DNA of 64,000 bases from Ferruginibacter sp. (GTDB lineage Bacteria; Bacteroidota; Bacteroidia; Chitinophagales; Chitinophagaceae): assembly GCA_025351645.1 (NCBI GenBank), contig JANXVN010000290.1, forward strand, positions 31,489 to 95,488, written 5' to 3'. Below the pieces are notes generated by a model, which was not told the DNA's origin, ran no database searches, and worked only from the letters and a program-made list of their open reading frames with translations. Within the stretch, counting starts at the first letter, position 1, and the number at the start of each line of letters is the position of its first letter. Shown piece by piece: positions 56,499 to 64,000 of this stretch. The position numbers and the translations under genes are program-made.

Positions 56499-57305
56499 AT
56501 GAAAAAAGTAGTCTTCCTTCTTTTTGCTATCCCTGCGTTTGCTGCCTGCACCCGTAATGCTGTAACTGGCCGTAACCAATTAAGCCTGGTACCTGAAAGT
56601 GAGGTACAATCCCTTGCTGTTACTCAGTATGCAACTTTTCTTTCCCAAAACAAAGTAGTAAGTGCGTCATCTAGCAAAGATGCTGAAATGGTAAGGCGTG
56701 TTGGAAGCCGCATTGCCACTGCTATTACAAATTATTATAACAAACAAGGCAAGCCCGAAGTTTTAAGCGGTTATAAATGGGAATTTAATTTAGTAAATAA
56801 TAAAGAAGTTAATGCCTGGTGCATGCCGGGTGGCAAGGTAGTTGTGTATACGGGCCTATTGCCAGTAACGCAAAATGAAGCAGCATTGGCAGTAGTATTA
56901 GGTCATGAAATTACGCATGCTGTTGCTAGGCATGGCAGCGAAAGCATGAGCCAGCAAATGCTTACGCAAGGTTTGGGTGCCCTTGTTAATATCGGTACTG
57001 CAAACGACCCCAAAGTAAATAGTATTTTTAATACAATATATGGACCAGGTAGCGAAATTGGTTATACATTACCAAACTCCCGCAACCATGAGTATGAAGC
57101 TGATCATTACGGATTAATATTTTGCGCCATGGCAGGCTATAACCCAAGAGAAGCGGTTACTTTTTGGGAAAGGATGGCAGCAGCAAGTGGAAACTCTCAC
57201 CCTCCTGAAATATTAAGTACCCACCCTGCAGACGCTAACAGGATTGAAAAAATAAAAGGCTACATGGATGAAGCACTTACCTATTACAAGCCATTAAATA
57301 AATAA
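56499..57305 (+). CDS. M48-family metallopeptidase lipoprotein
   Basis: Periplasmic or outer-membrane zinc metalloprotease of the M48 (LoiP/YcaL-like) group, 268 residues. A lipoprotein signal (MKKVVFLLFAIPAFAACTRN, lipobox ending at Cys17) is followed by NAVTGRNQLSLVPESEV, the usual N-terminal block. The zinc site HEITHAVARH (HExxH) is near 145-155 and the third ligand sits in RNHEYEADHYGL. STHPADANRIEKI near the end is a family signature. It acts in outer-membrane protein quality control in E. coli; the role here is inferred. A strong intrinsic terminator follows. Confidence 0.92.
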   Translation: MKKVVFLLFAIPAFAACTRNAVTGRNQLSLVPESEVQSLAVTQYATFLSQNKVVSASSSKDAEMVRRVGSRIATAITNYYNKQGKPEVLSGYKWEFNLVNNKEVNAWCMPGGKVVVYTGLLPVTQNEAALAVVLGHEITHAVARHGSESMSQQMLTQGLGALVNIGTANDPKVNSIFNTIYGPGSEIGYTLPNSRNHEYEADHYGLIFCAMAGYNPREAVTFWERMAAASGNSHPPEILSTHPADANRIEKIKGYMDEALTYYKPLNK

Positions 57306-57322
57306 TCTTTTATATATAATTT

Positions 57323-57354
57323 AAAAGCACGACTCCCACAGTCGTGCTTTTTTG
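57323..57354 (+). terminator. Terminator after the M48 gene
   Basis: AGCACGAC (57326-57333) pairs with GTCGTGCT (57341-57348), flanked by A and T runs, with a T tract after it. Located about 20 bases after the M48 stop codon. Confidence 0.9.
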
Positions 57355-57383
57355 TTTTATGATTAAAAATAATGGTAACTTTG
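57351..57383 (+). promoter_or_regulatory. Promoter of the DUF3052/YdeI gene, Bacteroidota type
   Basis: TTTG (57351-57354), a 21-base spacer and TAACTTTG (57376-57383) fit the Bacteroidota promoter consensus. It lies about 110 bases before the ATG at 57497 and starts at the end of the preceding terminator. A second -7-like box, TATTTTTG (57464-57471), lies closer but lacks a -33 element. Confidence 0.55.
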
Positions 57384-57496
57384 CACACATTCTCCAATAT
57401 TACTTGTAATTCTTATTCATCCCTTAAAAAAATCTATTCGTTAAAGCATGTGTATTTAGATATTATTTTTGTCATCTATTTAAACCTTTTTTAATT

Positions 57497-58159
57497 ATGG
57501 AAGTATTAGTCCCATCACAATCAATATTAGAAAAATTACAATTAAAAGATGAAAGGAATCTTTTAATACAAGGCTTACCTTCTACAATTGAAAAACAATT
57601 CGTAAAATTATCCTTTGCAAAAAACATCACCCCTCTTTTAAAAATAAAAAAAATAGATTTTGCTTTAGTCTTTGCAATCAGTAAAAGCCAGTTGAATGAT
57701 ATTTTAAAAGATGTGCTGCCCTCCATGAATGAAAATGCCAAACTTTGGATAGCTTACCCTAAAGTAACTTCTAAAATTGTAAGCGACCTTTCAAGGGATT
57801 GTAATTGGGAATGTGTTGCACATTTGGGCTTAGAGGGCGTACGTATGATTTCTTTAGACCCGGTTTGGTGTGCTATGAGGTTTAAAAAAGCTGAACAGGT
57901 AAAACACCTTGTAGAAGATGGTAAACTGCAACAATACATAGATGCAGATACAAGGAACATTTCGGCACCCCCAGAATTAAAAAAACTATTTAGTAAACAT
58001 GTTGAAGCAAAAGAATTTTTTGATGCCCTTTCTTTTAGCAACAAAAAAGAATATGTTGTGTGGATAACTGGCGCAAAAAAAGAAGAAACAAAAATGGCCC
58101 GTTTAGAAGCTACAATTGAAAAATTAAATAATGGAAGGAAAAACCCTTCGGACAGATAA
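57497..58159 (+). CDS. DUF3052-like / YdeI (OmdA-type) protein
   Basis: A 220-residue soluble protein with two parts. Residues about 1-130 resemble DUF3052: IKKIDFALVFAISKSQLNDIL, NAKLWIAYPKVTSKIVSDLS and the late MISLDPVWCAMRF pattern (LW-x-AWPK ... V-x-x-D-W-x-x-x-x-F in the family). Residues about 145-215 match the YdeI / bacteriocin-protection domain: PPELKKLFSKHVEAKEFFDALSFSNKKEYVVWI followed by GAKKEETKMARLEATIEKL. YdeI has been linked to resistance to polymyxin and bacteriocins, but its biochemistry is unknown. Stand-alone transcription from the promoter upstream is likely. Confidence 0.82.
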   Translation: MEVLVPSQSILEKLQLKDERNLLIQGLPSTIEKQFVKLSFAKNITPLLKIKKIDFALVFAISKSQLNDILKDVLPSMNENAKLWIAYPKVTSKIVSDLSRDCNWECVAHLGLEGVRMISLDPVWCAMRFKKAEQVKHLVEDGKLQQYIDADTRNISAPPELKKLFSKHVEAKEFFDALSFSNKKEYVVWITGAKKEETKMARLEATIEKLNNGRKNPSDR

Positions 58160-58162
58160 CTG

Positions 58163-58684
58163 CTATACATTTTTACTGGTTGGCTGCTTAATGCGTTTCG
58201 CCAGCCAGCTATTGCTTACAGGAATGAGCCAGCTTTTTAGCAGCTCATTTTTTGTTTCTACTATATTGTTGAAATAAATTGTTCCAACATCAACAAAATT
58301 ATTTTCTACGGCATAATTTAATTGAGATAAGGGCAATAACTGCACCTTGTCTTTTATGATAAATGCCAGCGTTTGCCTATCGAACATATTTACTTTAAAC
58401 AGCTTTTCAACCTCTTTAATTACATGTACTGAACTATCGGTGCTACAGCCACTTACGCCCGCCATACTTTCATCTGCCATTAAAACTATAAACTGGCCAA
58501 AAAATAAATTAGCATAACCTTTTACTGGCGTACCATGGCTTTTCCAGTTGGTTACAAATTGCTCAAGTATTTCTTCTATCTGTAAAGCTTCGCTTAAAAA
58601 AAATAACCGGCTGCTCTGGTAAATCCAAACCCTTGAATCGCCTGAAAAACTAGCTGGTATCTGTTCTATAAAATCTATGTTCAT
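58163..58684 (-). CDS. Conserved Bacteroidota protein, partner of the CCG protein
   Basis: A 173-residue soluble protein that databases often label "ABC transporter ATPase", a name I consider wrong as no Walker motif is present. Conserved features are SFSGDSRVWIYQSSRLFFLSEAL, FVTNWKSHGTPVKG, FGQFIVLMADESMAGVSGCSTDSSVHVIKEVE and FNNIVETKNELLKSWLIPVSNSW. The invariant GCSTD-SVH motif could be a metal or active site. It lies ten bases after the Fe-S protein gene and ends 3 bases from a convergent gene. This pairing with a CCG-domain protein is frequent in the phylum, which points to a joint redox role. Function unknown. Confidence 0.75.
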   Translation of the reverse strand: MNIDFIEQIPASFSGDSRVWIYQSSRLFFLSEALQIEEILEQFVTNWKSHGTPVKGYANLFFGQFIVLMADESMAGVSGCSTDSSVHVIKEVEKLFKVNMFDRQTLAFIIKDKVQLLPLSQLNYAVENNFVDVGTIYFNNIVETKNELLKSWLIPVSNSWLAKRIKQPTSKNV

Positions 58685-58693
58685 ACAGTAAAA

Positions 58694-59473
58694 TTATTGT
58701 AAAGATGCGGCAATCAGTTCAGCAATATCCAAAACTTGTACATCATCTTCTTTGTTACTATTTTTTACGCCATCCGTCATCATGGTATTGCAAAATGGGC
58801 AAGCAGCGGCAATTATACTTGCACCCGTGCCCAATGCTTCATTCGCTCTTTCCAGGTTAATGCGGAGGGTGCCTTTTTCTTCTTCCTTAAACATTTGTGC
58901 GCCACCTGCGCCACAACATAAACCTTTACTGCCACAACGTTTCATCTCTACCAGCTCCGCATCCAGCGCTTCCAGTACTTTTCGTGGCGCTTCGTATATA
59001 TTGTTTGCACGGCCTAAATAACAACTATCATGGTAAGTGATTTTTTTTCCCTTAAAACTCCCTCCCTCTTGTAATTTTATTTTTCCATCATCAATTAATT
59101 GCTGTAAAAAAACGGAGTGGTGTATCACTTCATAAGTACCGCCTAACTCCGGGTATTCGTTCTTTAAAATATTGAAGCAATGCGGGCAGGCGGTTACTAT
59201 TTTTTTTATGCCATAACCATTCAAAACCTGTATGTTTTGGTACGCCATCATCTGAAACATAAATTCGTTGCCGGCTCGCCTTGCCGGGTCGCCGGTACAT
59301 AATTCCTCCTTGCCTAGTATGGCATATTTAGTACCTACTTTATCTAAAATGGCAACAAAAGCTTTAGTTATTTTTTGTGCCCGCTGGTCGTAACTTCCCG
59401 CACAGCCCACCCAAAATAATACATCAGGGCTATCACCATTTGCCATCATTTCCGCCATTGTAGGTATATGCAT
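58694..59473 (-). CDS. (Fe-S)-binding protein with CCG domains
   Basis: A 259-residue soluble redox protein of the heterodisulfide-reductase B / LutA / GlpC type. It has two CCG-like modules: FWVGCAGSYDQRAQ with VTACPHCFNILKNEYP, and YHDSCYLGRAN with CGSKGLCCGAGGAQM and AACPFCNTMMTDG. These modules bind non-cubane Fe-S clusters. In Bacteroidota the protein is part of a soluble electron-transfer complex; the ferredoxin-type partner normally upstream is absent here, so it may be elsewhere. It is the first gene of a two-gene unit with the conserved GCSTD protein. Confidence 0.9.
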   Translation of the reverse strand: MHIPTMAEMMANGDSPDVLFWVGCAGSYDQRAQKITKAFVAILDKVGTKYAILGKEELCTGDPARRAGNEFMFQMMAYQNIQVLNGYGIKKIVTACPHCFNILKNEYPELGGTYEVIHHSVFLQQLIDDGKIKLQEGGSFKGKKITYHDSCYLGRANNIYEAPRKVLEALDAELVEMKRCGSKGLCCGAGGAQMFKEEEKGTLRINLERANEALGTGASIIAAACPFCNTMMTDGVKNSNKEDDVQVLDIAELIAASLQ

Positions 59474-59575
59474 ATCGTTACTACTTTAAGTATAGCAAAT
59501 GTAATTAATTACCCGCTGTTTTAGGTTGCATGTTTATTGGGTTTTAGATGGTAATTTTGTCCCTTAACCTTTTGA

Positions 59576-60625
59576 TTGAAAAATATATTTGAACGCATTA
59601 CAAATTGGGAGGCCTGGCCATTCAAATTATTATATACGCCAATGGCTATATTTTGGGTATGGTATATGATTAAATCCAGGGCGGTATGGTTTTTTACACC
59701 GAGCAACCCTAAGCTTACTTTCGGCGGTATGGAAGGCGAGCCTAAAAAAGAAATGTACGCCCTACTGCCAAAAGAACTGTACCCGCCTACTTTTACAGTT
59801 TTGCCAAAAGAAAATTTGAAGCATATACAGCAAAAACTTTCGCTTCATCAAATCAAGTATCCCTTTATTGTAAAACCAGAAGTTGGGGGACAAGGGATAT
59901 TGCTGCGAAAAATAAATAACGATTACGAACTTCAGCAATACCACGCCAACATGCCCTGGGAATACATTGTGCAGCAACTGGTGGCTTACCCTATGGAAGT
60001 GAGTGTATTTTACATTCGCCATCCTAAAGACAAGAAAGGCAACATCACTGGCTTTTTACACAAGATACCTTTACAGGTAATTGGCAATGGCGTGGATACC
60101 TTAGAGGCATTGATACAAAAACATCCCAAGGGAGATAAATTTACTGCTGCCCTTTTTGATAAACATAAAGAGAGATGGGCGGAAGTGATACCTGCAAGCG
60201 AAAAATATATGCTTAGTTATGCTGCTAACCATAATAGAGGCGCTCAATTTATTGACCTTAAAAATGAGATAGACAACAACTTAGTGTCGGTGTTTGATGA
60301 AATAAGCAGCTGTGGCAATGATTTTTATTACGGCCGGTATGACATTATGTGTACCAATATACAAGACCTTAAAGCCAGAAAAAATTTCACCATTTTAGAA
60401 TACAACGGCTGCGGCGCAGAACCTAATCATTTTTATGATACTGGTTATACGCTGATAGGTGCCTACAAAGAAATTTTAAAACATTGGAAAGCGCTATATC
60501 AAATAAGCAACTATAATAAAAAATTGGGCATCAAACCCTGGGCATTTACAACGGGTAAAAGCTTTTTAATTAATTCCAGAAGGCTTACCACGGCGATGAA
60601 AGCAGTAGATGTAGAAATGGCATAA
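59576..60625 (+). CDS. ATP-grasp (D-alanine-D-alanine-ligase-like) protein
   Basis: A 349-residue protein with a TTG start at 59576 (MKNIFERITNWEAWPFKLLYTPM), directly after an in-frame TGA. An N-terminal amphipathic/hydrophobic segment (about 13-40) is followed by an ATP-grasp fold: YPFIVKPEVGGQGILLRKI (ATP-binding lysine and glycine loop), WEYIVQQLVAYPMEVSVFYI, and NFTILEYNGCGAEPNHFYD with the metal-binding E-x-N. The family ligates carboxylates to amines; substrate unknown. It is convergent with the flavoprotein of the polyketide operon, and its strand and start show it is not part of that operon, though a functional link is possible. Confidence 0.8.
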   Translation: MKNIFERITNWEAWPFKLLYTPMAIFWVWYMIKSRAVWFFTPSNPKLTFGGMEGEPKKEMYALLPKELYPPTFTVLPKENLKHIQQKLSLHQIKYPFIVKPEVGGQGILLRKINNDYELQQYHANMPWEYIVQQLVAYPMEVSVFYIRHPKDKKGNITGFLHKIPLQVIGNGVDTLEALIQKHPKGDKFTAALFDKHKERWAEVIPASEKYMLSYAANHNRGAQFIDLKNEIDNNLVSVFDEISSCGNDFYYGRYDIMCTNIQDLKARKNFTILEYNGCGAEPNHFYDTGYTLIGAYKEILKHWKALYQISNYNKKLGIKPWAFTTGKSFLINSRRLTTAMKAVDVEMA

Positions 60626-60656
60626 AAGGTTTTTACCACCTTATAACAGGGTAATT

Positions 60657-61796
60657 TTAAAATGGCTGCCCATAAGTTTGCTTGATTATTGGCGTAGCGA
60701 AAAAAGGTAATTTTTTCATGATGCTGATAAAAATATTTGTTACCCATATCCTGCCAAATAATCGCTGCATTATCCTGCCGGCCCGCAATCTTTTTTCAAA
60801 AACTAGTTTCCAATCGGTAGTATACCTTGCCTCCATCCCTTCCCTGGTAATTTTATTTTGAAGAAAATCGTTGATGGTCATTGCTGCTAATTTACTGCTA
60901 TGCAAAGCAATGCTCATACCATTGCCGCAAAGCGGCGTTATCATGCCGGCTGCATCGCCGCATAGCAATACATGGTTTTGCACCTGTGTTTTTTCTGTAA
61001 AAGATATTTGTGAAATAGTTACCGGCGCCTTAAATAACATGGTAGAGGTTTCAAAAATATTTTTTAAGAATTTATTTTTAAACAATATATTTTTTTCCAT
61101 CTCAGCAATAGAATTATTATTCTTTTTAAGGTTAGCTGCGGTGGTAAGGTAACAAAGGCAATAAGTATTATTTTCTATTTTAGATATACCACAGTAACCA
61201 TTACTAAAATTATGAAGCGCAATTGTATCGTCCGCAAAATTGGCTTTAATGTGGTATTTAACGCCTACGTAGTTATTGAGCTTATTATACCGGTTACCCA
61301 AAAAATTACGTTTCCATTTTATATCCAGGTTACTACGCTTTCCAAAGCTTCCTGCGCACACTTTACTGGTAAAATCTCCTTTGGGGGTATGCAGCTTAAA
61401 CTCGTTTGCAGCATAAATAACATCCTCAACCTTACAGTTTTCGTAGATGGCTACGCCAATAGATGCTGCTAGCTTTTTTAATTCATTATCTATTAAATAA
61501 CGGCTTATGCCAAACCCGCCTAAAGGTAGGTTATGTAAAAATTCGTTGCCGTTGGGTGATGTTACTATAAGCTTTTTAATGATGGGCAAATCCATTTTTG
61601 ATAATGGCAAACCAAGCCCTTCAATAAATCCCCAGCTCTCAAGGCTAATATACTCACCGCATACTTTATGGAAAGGGTATTGTTCTTTTTCAAAAAGGGC
61701 AACCGCATAACCCTTATTAGCTAGCTGTATAGAAAGTGAAAGCCCTGCTAGCCCGCCACCAATAACTGTTGCATCGTATTGTAGTTGGTCACTCAT
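60657..61796 (-). CDS. FAD-dependent oxidoreductase of the type III PKS operon (geranylgeranyl-reductase-like)
   Basis: Flavoprotein monooxygenase/reductase, 379 residues from ATG 61794-61796 (a TTG four codons upstream is open). YDATVIGGGLAGLSLSIQLANKG is the FAD-binding GxGxxG motif; HKVCGEYISLESWGFIEG and the late CGDAAGMITPLCGNGMSIALHSSKL are the second FAD signature. Its ATG overlaps the stop of the methyltransferase gene by 8 bases. In related type III PKS operons (for example Streptomyces srsABC) a flavoprotein oxidises the resorcinol ring to a quinone; a prenyl-chain reductase is the other plausible role. Confidence 0.9.
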   Translation of the reverse strand: MSDQLQYDATVIGGGLAGLSLSIQLANKGYAVALFEKEQYPFHKVCGEYISLESWGFIEGLGLPLSKMDLPIIKKLIVTSPNGNEFLHNLPLGGFGISRYLIDNELKKLAASIGVAIYENCKVEDVIYAANEFKLHTPKGDFTSKVCAGSFGKRSNLDIKWKRNFLGNRYNKLNNYVGVKYHIKANFADDTIALHNFSNGYCGISKIENNTYCLCYLTTAANLKKNNNSIAEMEKNILFKNKFLKNIFETSTMLFKAPVTISQISFTEKTQVQNHVLLCGDAAGMITPLCGNGMSIALHSSKLAAMTINDFLQNKITREGMEARYTTDWKLVFEKRLRAGRIMQRLFGRIWVTNIFISIMKKLPFFATPIIKQTYGQPF

Positions 61797-62499
61797 TGGT
61801 ATGTACAATTAAATGGCGGAAAGCCCATTTCCAGGTGATTGAATAATTTTTTATTTCAGCAGTGGTTATAATCTTTTGCCATTCAGCGTGTATAAAACCT
61901 CTTGCTACTGAAAGCGGGGCATCGTTTTTTACAAGATAAGAATGCGAGAAAAATCGGGTGATGAACCTGATAGAATAATAAGCAATCCAATGACGGTGAA
62001 GGTCGTTTATAAAAAAACCTTTCGATGCATTGTGCTCCATCCATTTAAGCATTGTAACAAGTTGTTGCTCATTAAAATGGTGGCAAAAAAGTGATGAAAA
62101 AATAATTGCAGGCTGTTCATCTGTTAAAAAAGAAATCTCTTTATAATCGGATAAAAGCCATTGGCAATTAAGCAAGGGGTATTGCTGCCGCGCAAAATCA
62201 ATGCATTCATTTTTTATATCGATGCCAATAAATGTTGCCTTGATATTATTTTTACCGCACCACTGGCTGATAGCCTGTAAATTATCTCCACCTCCACAGC
62301 CAATTTCACAAATAGTTATTGGGGCTTTTGCAGTACATTGGCCAAGTATTTTTTTTACGCCTGCAATAGTGATTGCATGCCCTCCAAGGTGCGTATTGAT
62401 GGTATTAAGCTCCCGCATATTTTGCCTTATATCCGCAAACGGAATATCGCTGCCATCTAACATTTCTTGTTTGTAAGATCGTTCTACAAGATCAATCAT
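61789..62499 (-). CDS. Class I SAM-dependent methyltransferase of the type III PKS operon
   Basis: A 236-residue methyltransferase from ATG 62497-62499 (MIDLVERSYKQEMLDG). Motif I is ICEIGCGGGDNLQAIS, motif II near FIGIDIKNECIDFA, and the later IIFSSLFCHHFNEQQLVTML is the substrate-side block. ADIRQNMRELNTINTHLGGHAIT near the N-terminus is typical of methyltransferases next to type III polyketide synthases in Bacteroidota. The start overlaps the PKS stop by 8 bases and the end overlaps the flavoprotein start by 8 bases. O- or C-methylation of the aromatic product is the likely reaction. Confidence 0.88.
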   Translation of the reverse strand: MIDLVERSYKQEMLDGSDIPFADIRQNMRELNTINTHLGGHAITIAGVKKILGQCTAKAPITICEIGCGGGDNLQAISQWCGKNNIKATFIGIDIKNECIDFARQQYPLLNCQWLLSDYKEISFLTDEQPAIIFSSLFCHHFNEQQLVTMLKWMEHNASKGFFINDLHRHWIAYYSIRFITRFFSHSYLVKNDAPLSVARGFIHAEWQKIITTAEIKNYSITWKWAFRHLIVHTNE

Positions 62500-63589
62500 A
62501 AGTAGCAATAAAAGTTTCCATTGTTAAGCCTGGCCCAAACGCCGCCCCAAAAATAGTAGCTTTTTCCGAATCGTTGCTTTTCAATTCCTGTAAAATTTTA
62601 TACAATACAAACAACACAGTTGGCGAGCTCATATTGCCGTAATCCCTCAAAACATCGTACGAATATTGAAGGTTGCCTGCTGATAAGCCGGTGCTTTGCT
62701 GTATGGCTTCCAATATTTTTTTACCGCCAGGGTGTATGCACCAATGGCTGATGGATTCTTTTGCTATCCCGGCATCTTTCAAGGCTTTGTTCACTAAAAT
62801 ATCAAAATCTTCTTTTACTAAATCGGGCACATAACCGGTAAGCGTCATCAAAAAACCTTTTGAAGATAATTGCCAGCTCATATCCTTTTTGCCTTTAAAA
62901 GCAACATCACTAAAAAAGTTATTGAGGCGCAATCCTTTTTCAGCTACACTATCTTGTTGTAACAATACCGCGGCACAGCCATCAGCAAACAATAAAGTAG
63001 AGGTTATATTATCTATTGAAATTTCTTTTTGAAAATGTAGGGTACATAATTCCACACAAACAATAACAACATTTACATGTTGTTTACTATTGCAAAGGGC
63101 GTCTGCCAGTTTAAGCGCATGTATGGCAGCATAACATCCCATAAAATTTATAGAAGTACGAAAAATATTTGCGGGCAAGCCCATCGTTTCCACTATTTCC
63201 AAATCAATGCCAGGGGCGCTCATGCCGGTACAGCTTACGGTAATAAGGTGGGTAATTTCATGGCTGCTTATCTTTCCTTTAATACAATCTTGTATTGTGC
63301 TTACACATAATAAGCCCGCATTAGTAGCAAACCATTCCATTCTTTTTTCCAGGTCAGGAAAAGGCTCTAAATTTTTTGAGGTAGCATAAAATTGCCTGTC
63401 TTCCGCGGCAGAACTATAATCTGGCAGCACGCTGTAACGGGTATCAATGCCGCTATGGCTATACAAATACCTAAGTTTGCGGCTATCTGTTTCATCCTTA
63501 CTGTAGATAGTATCAGCAAAGGAAAAAATGCTGCCTTGCTGGTGTTTGTATGCGGGTACGCCAGTTGCTATGGAAGTAATTTTGCTCAA
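62492..63589 (-). CDS. Type III polyketide synthase (chalcone/stilbene-synthase family)
   Basis: Iterative condensing enzyme that builds pyrones, resorcinols or related rings from acyl and malonyl-CoA. The 365 residues carry the catalytic triad in context: Cys120 in HLITVSCTGMSAPGIDLEIV, His286 in WCIHPGGKKILEAI and Asn319 in YGNMSSPTVLFVL. FMGCYAAIHALKLAD is the usual dimer/CoA-tunnel helix. The start is TTG, sharing bases with the TGA of the UbiA gene (TTGA), so the genes are translationally coupled; no ATG lies near. Starter unit and product are not predictable from sequence. Confidence 0.92.
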   Translation of the reverse strand: MSKITSIATGVPAYKHQQGSIFSFADTIYSKDETDSRKLRYLYSHSGIDTRYSVLPDYSSAAEDRQFYATSKNLEPFPDLEKRMEWFATNAGLLCVSTIQDCIKGKISSHEITHLITVSCTGMSAPGIDLEIVETMGLPANIFRTSINFMGCYAAIHALKLADALCNSKQHVNVVIVCVELCTLHFQKEISIDNITSTLLFADGCAAVLLQQDSVAEKGLRLNNFFSDVAFKGKKDMSWQLSSKGFLMTLTGYVPDLVKEDFDILVNKALKDAGIAKESISHWCIHPGGKKILEAIQQSTGLSAGNLQYSYDVLRDYGNMSSPTVLFVLYKILQELKSNDSEKATIFGAAFGPGLTMETFIATYD

Positions 63590-64000
63590 TTTTTTTCAAT
63601 TATAAATAATGTAATAAAAGCAGCGTTTGTACAAACCGATGCTAATAACGTCATTCTCATGGTGTTAACAAAATTTGCAGCAGTATGTTGCAGCCAAACT
63701 TTTTTAAACCACCAAAAAAAATATACGAGCACCGGCACAAAAAAGATCTGAATAATAAAGAAACTATTTTGTTGTAGGGTGGATATCAATTGGTAAGCCA
63801 ATGTTGCAACTGCAAAAAAATAAATGATGCCGGTAAAAATAAAGGTGCCTTTATAACCAAGTAATAAGCTGAGTGTGTTAACGCCATCTGCCTTGTCTTG
63901 CACATGCTGGTAAATTTGTGTAAGCGGGTAAAAACCGCCAATCATCAACGATGCGGCAATCATTGCAAACGTTGGTACAGCAAGGGTTTTATCATTACTG
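63586..64000 (-). CDS. UbiA-family prenyltransferase, C-terminal part (cut by window edge)
   Basis: Integral membrane prenyltransferase. The visible 137 codons run open to the right edge and contain IGGFYPLTQIYQHVQDKADGVNTLSLLLGYKG, the second Asp-rich motif (D..D.. G.NTL ... LG) that binds the prenyl diphosphate through Mg, followed by four hydrophobic segments. The first Asp-rich motif would be outside the window. The TGA overlaps the TTG of the PKS gene. UbiA enzymes attach prenyl chains to aromatic rings (quinones, haem O, chlorophyll-type lipids), which here suggests prenylation of the type III PKS product. Confidence 0.85.
   Translation of the reverse strand, partial: SNDKTLAVPTFAMIAASLMIGGFYPLTQIYQHVQDKADGVNTLSLLLGYKGTFIFTGIIYFFAVATLAYQLISTLQQNSFFIIQIFFVPVLVYFFWWFKKVWLQHTAANFVNTMRMTLLASVCTNAAFITLFIIEKN

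Overview
The window looks like a chromosomal piece of a Bacteroidota bacterium, most likely a Chitinophagaceae-type member. The evidence is the Bacteroidota -7 box (TAnnTTTG) in front of several genes, Bacteroidota-only families (DUF4254, M56/TonB fusions), SusCD-independent GH92/GH78 glycosidases, and a UbiA / type III PKS / methyltransferase / flavoprotein cluster. No rRNA, tRNA, CRISPR array, insertion sequence or prophage was seen. Almost everything from the left edge to about 42.9 kb is on the minus strand; the right third is mixed.

Layout. 0-10 kb: the alpha part of an isoaspartyl peptidase cut by the window edge, a coupled amino-acid permease / DUF4254 / glycosyltransferase-9 operon, a Skp/OmpH-like chaperone, a decayed RhuM-family gene, dnaK, GtrA and a YbiT-type ABC-F ATPase whose second Walker A is lost. 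10-13 kb: a higBA toxin-antitoxin pair with a stop codon in the toxin, and argS. 13-21.5 kb: an RmlD-like reductase, a secreted prolyl oligopeptidase, a TPR sensor kinase with a LytTR regulator, and two secreted proteins of unknown role. 21.6-31.4 kb: a mannoside-degradation locus with an SGNH hydrolase, a GH92-GH130 fusion, two further GH92 enzymes and a remnant resembling the end of a GH38 mannosidase. 31.4-34.5 kb: an epimerase, then a VOC gene and its YafY/WYL regulator, each broken by one in-frame TAG, then about 860 bp of degenerate palindromic repeats. 34.5-41.4 kb: a GH78 rhamnosidase and a DUF1501 / cytochrome-DUF1549-DUF1553 pair. 42-48 kb: ribF, purM, a BlaI repressor with two operators inside its own promoter, its target (an M56 sensor fused to a cell-wall amidase and a TonB C-terminal domain), and ftsE. 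48-51 kb: two glycosyltransferases and a Gfo/Idh/MocA oxidoreductase. 51-58 kb: rpsO, pnp, prmA, plsY, an M48 lipoprotein protease and a DUF3052/YdeI protein. 58-64 kb: a CCG-type Fe-S protein with its partner, an ATP-grasp protein, and the type III PKS operon running out of the right edge.

The most interesting items are the M56-amidase-TonB fusion with its paired BlaI operators, the type III PKS / UbiA operon (probably a prenylated or alkylated quinone or resorcinol), the GH92-GH130 fusion, the asymmetric ABC-F ATPase, and a group of recently inactivated genes (higB, VOC, YafY, RhuM). A compact structured element upstream of dnaK has no explanation.
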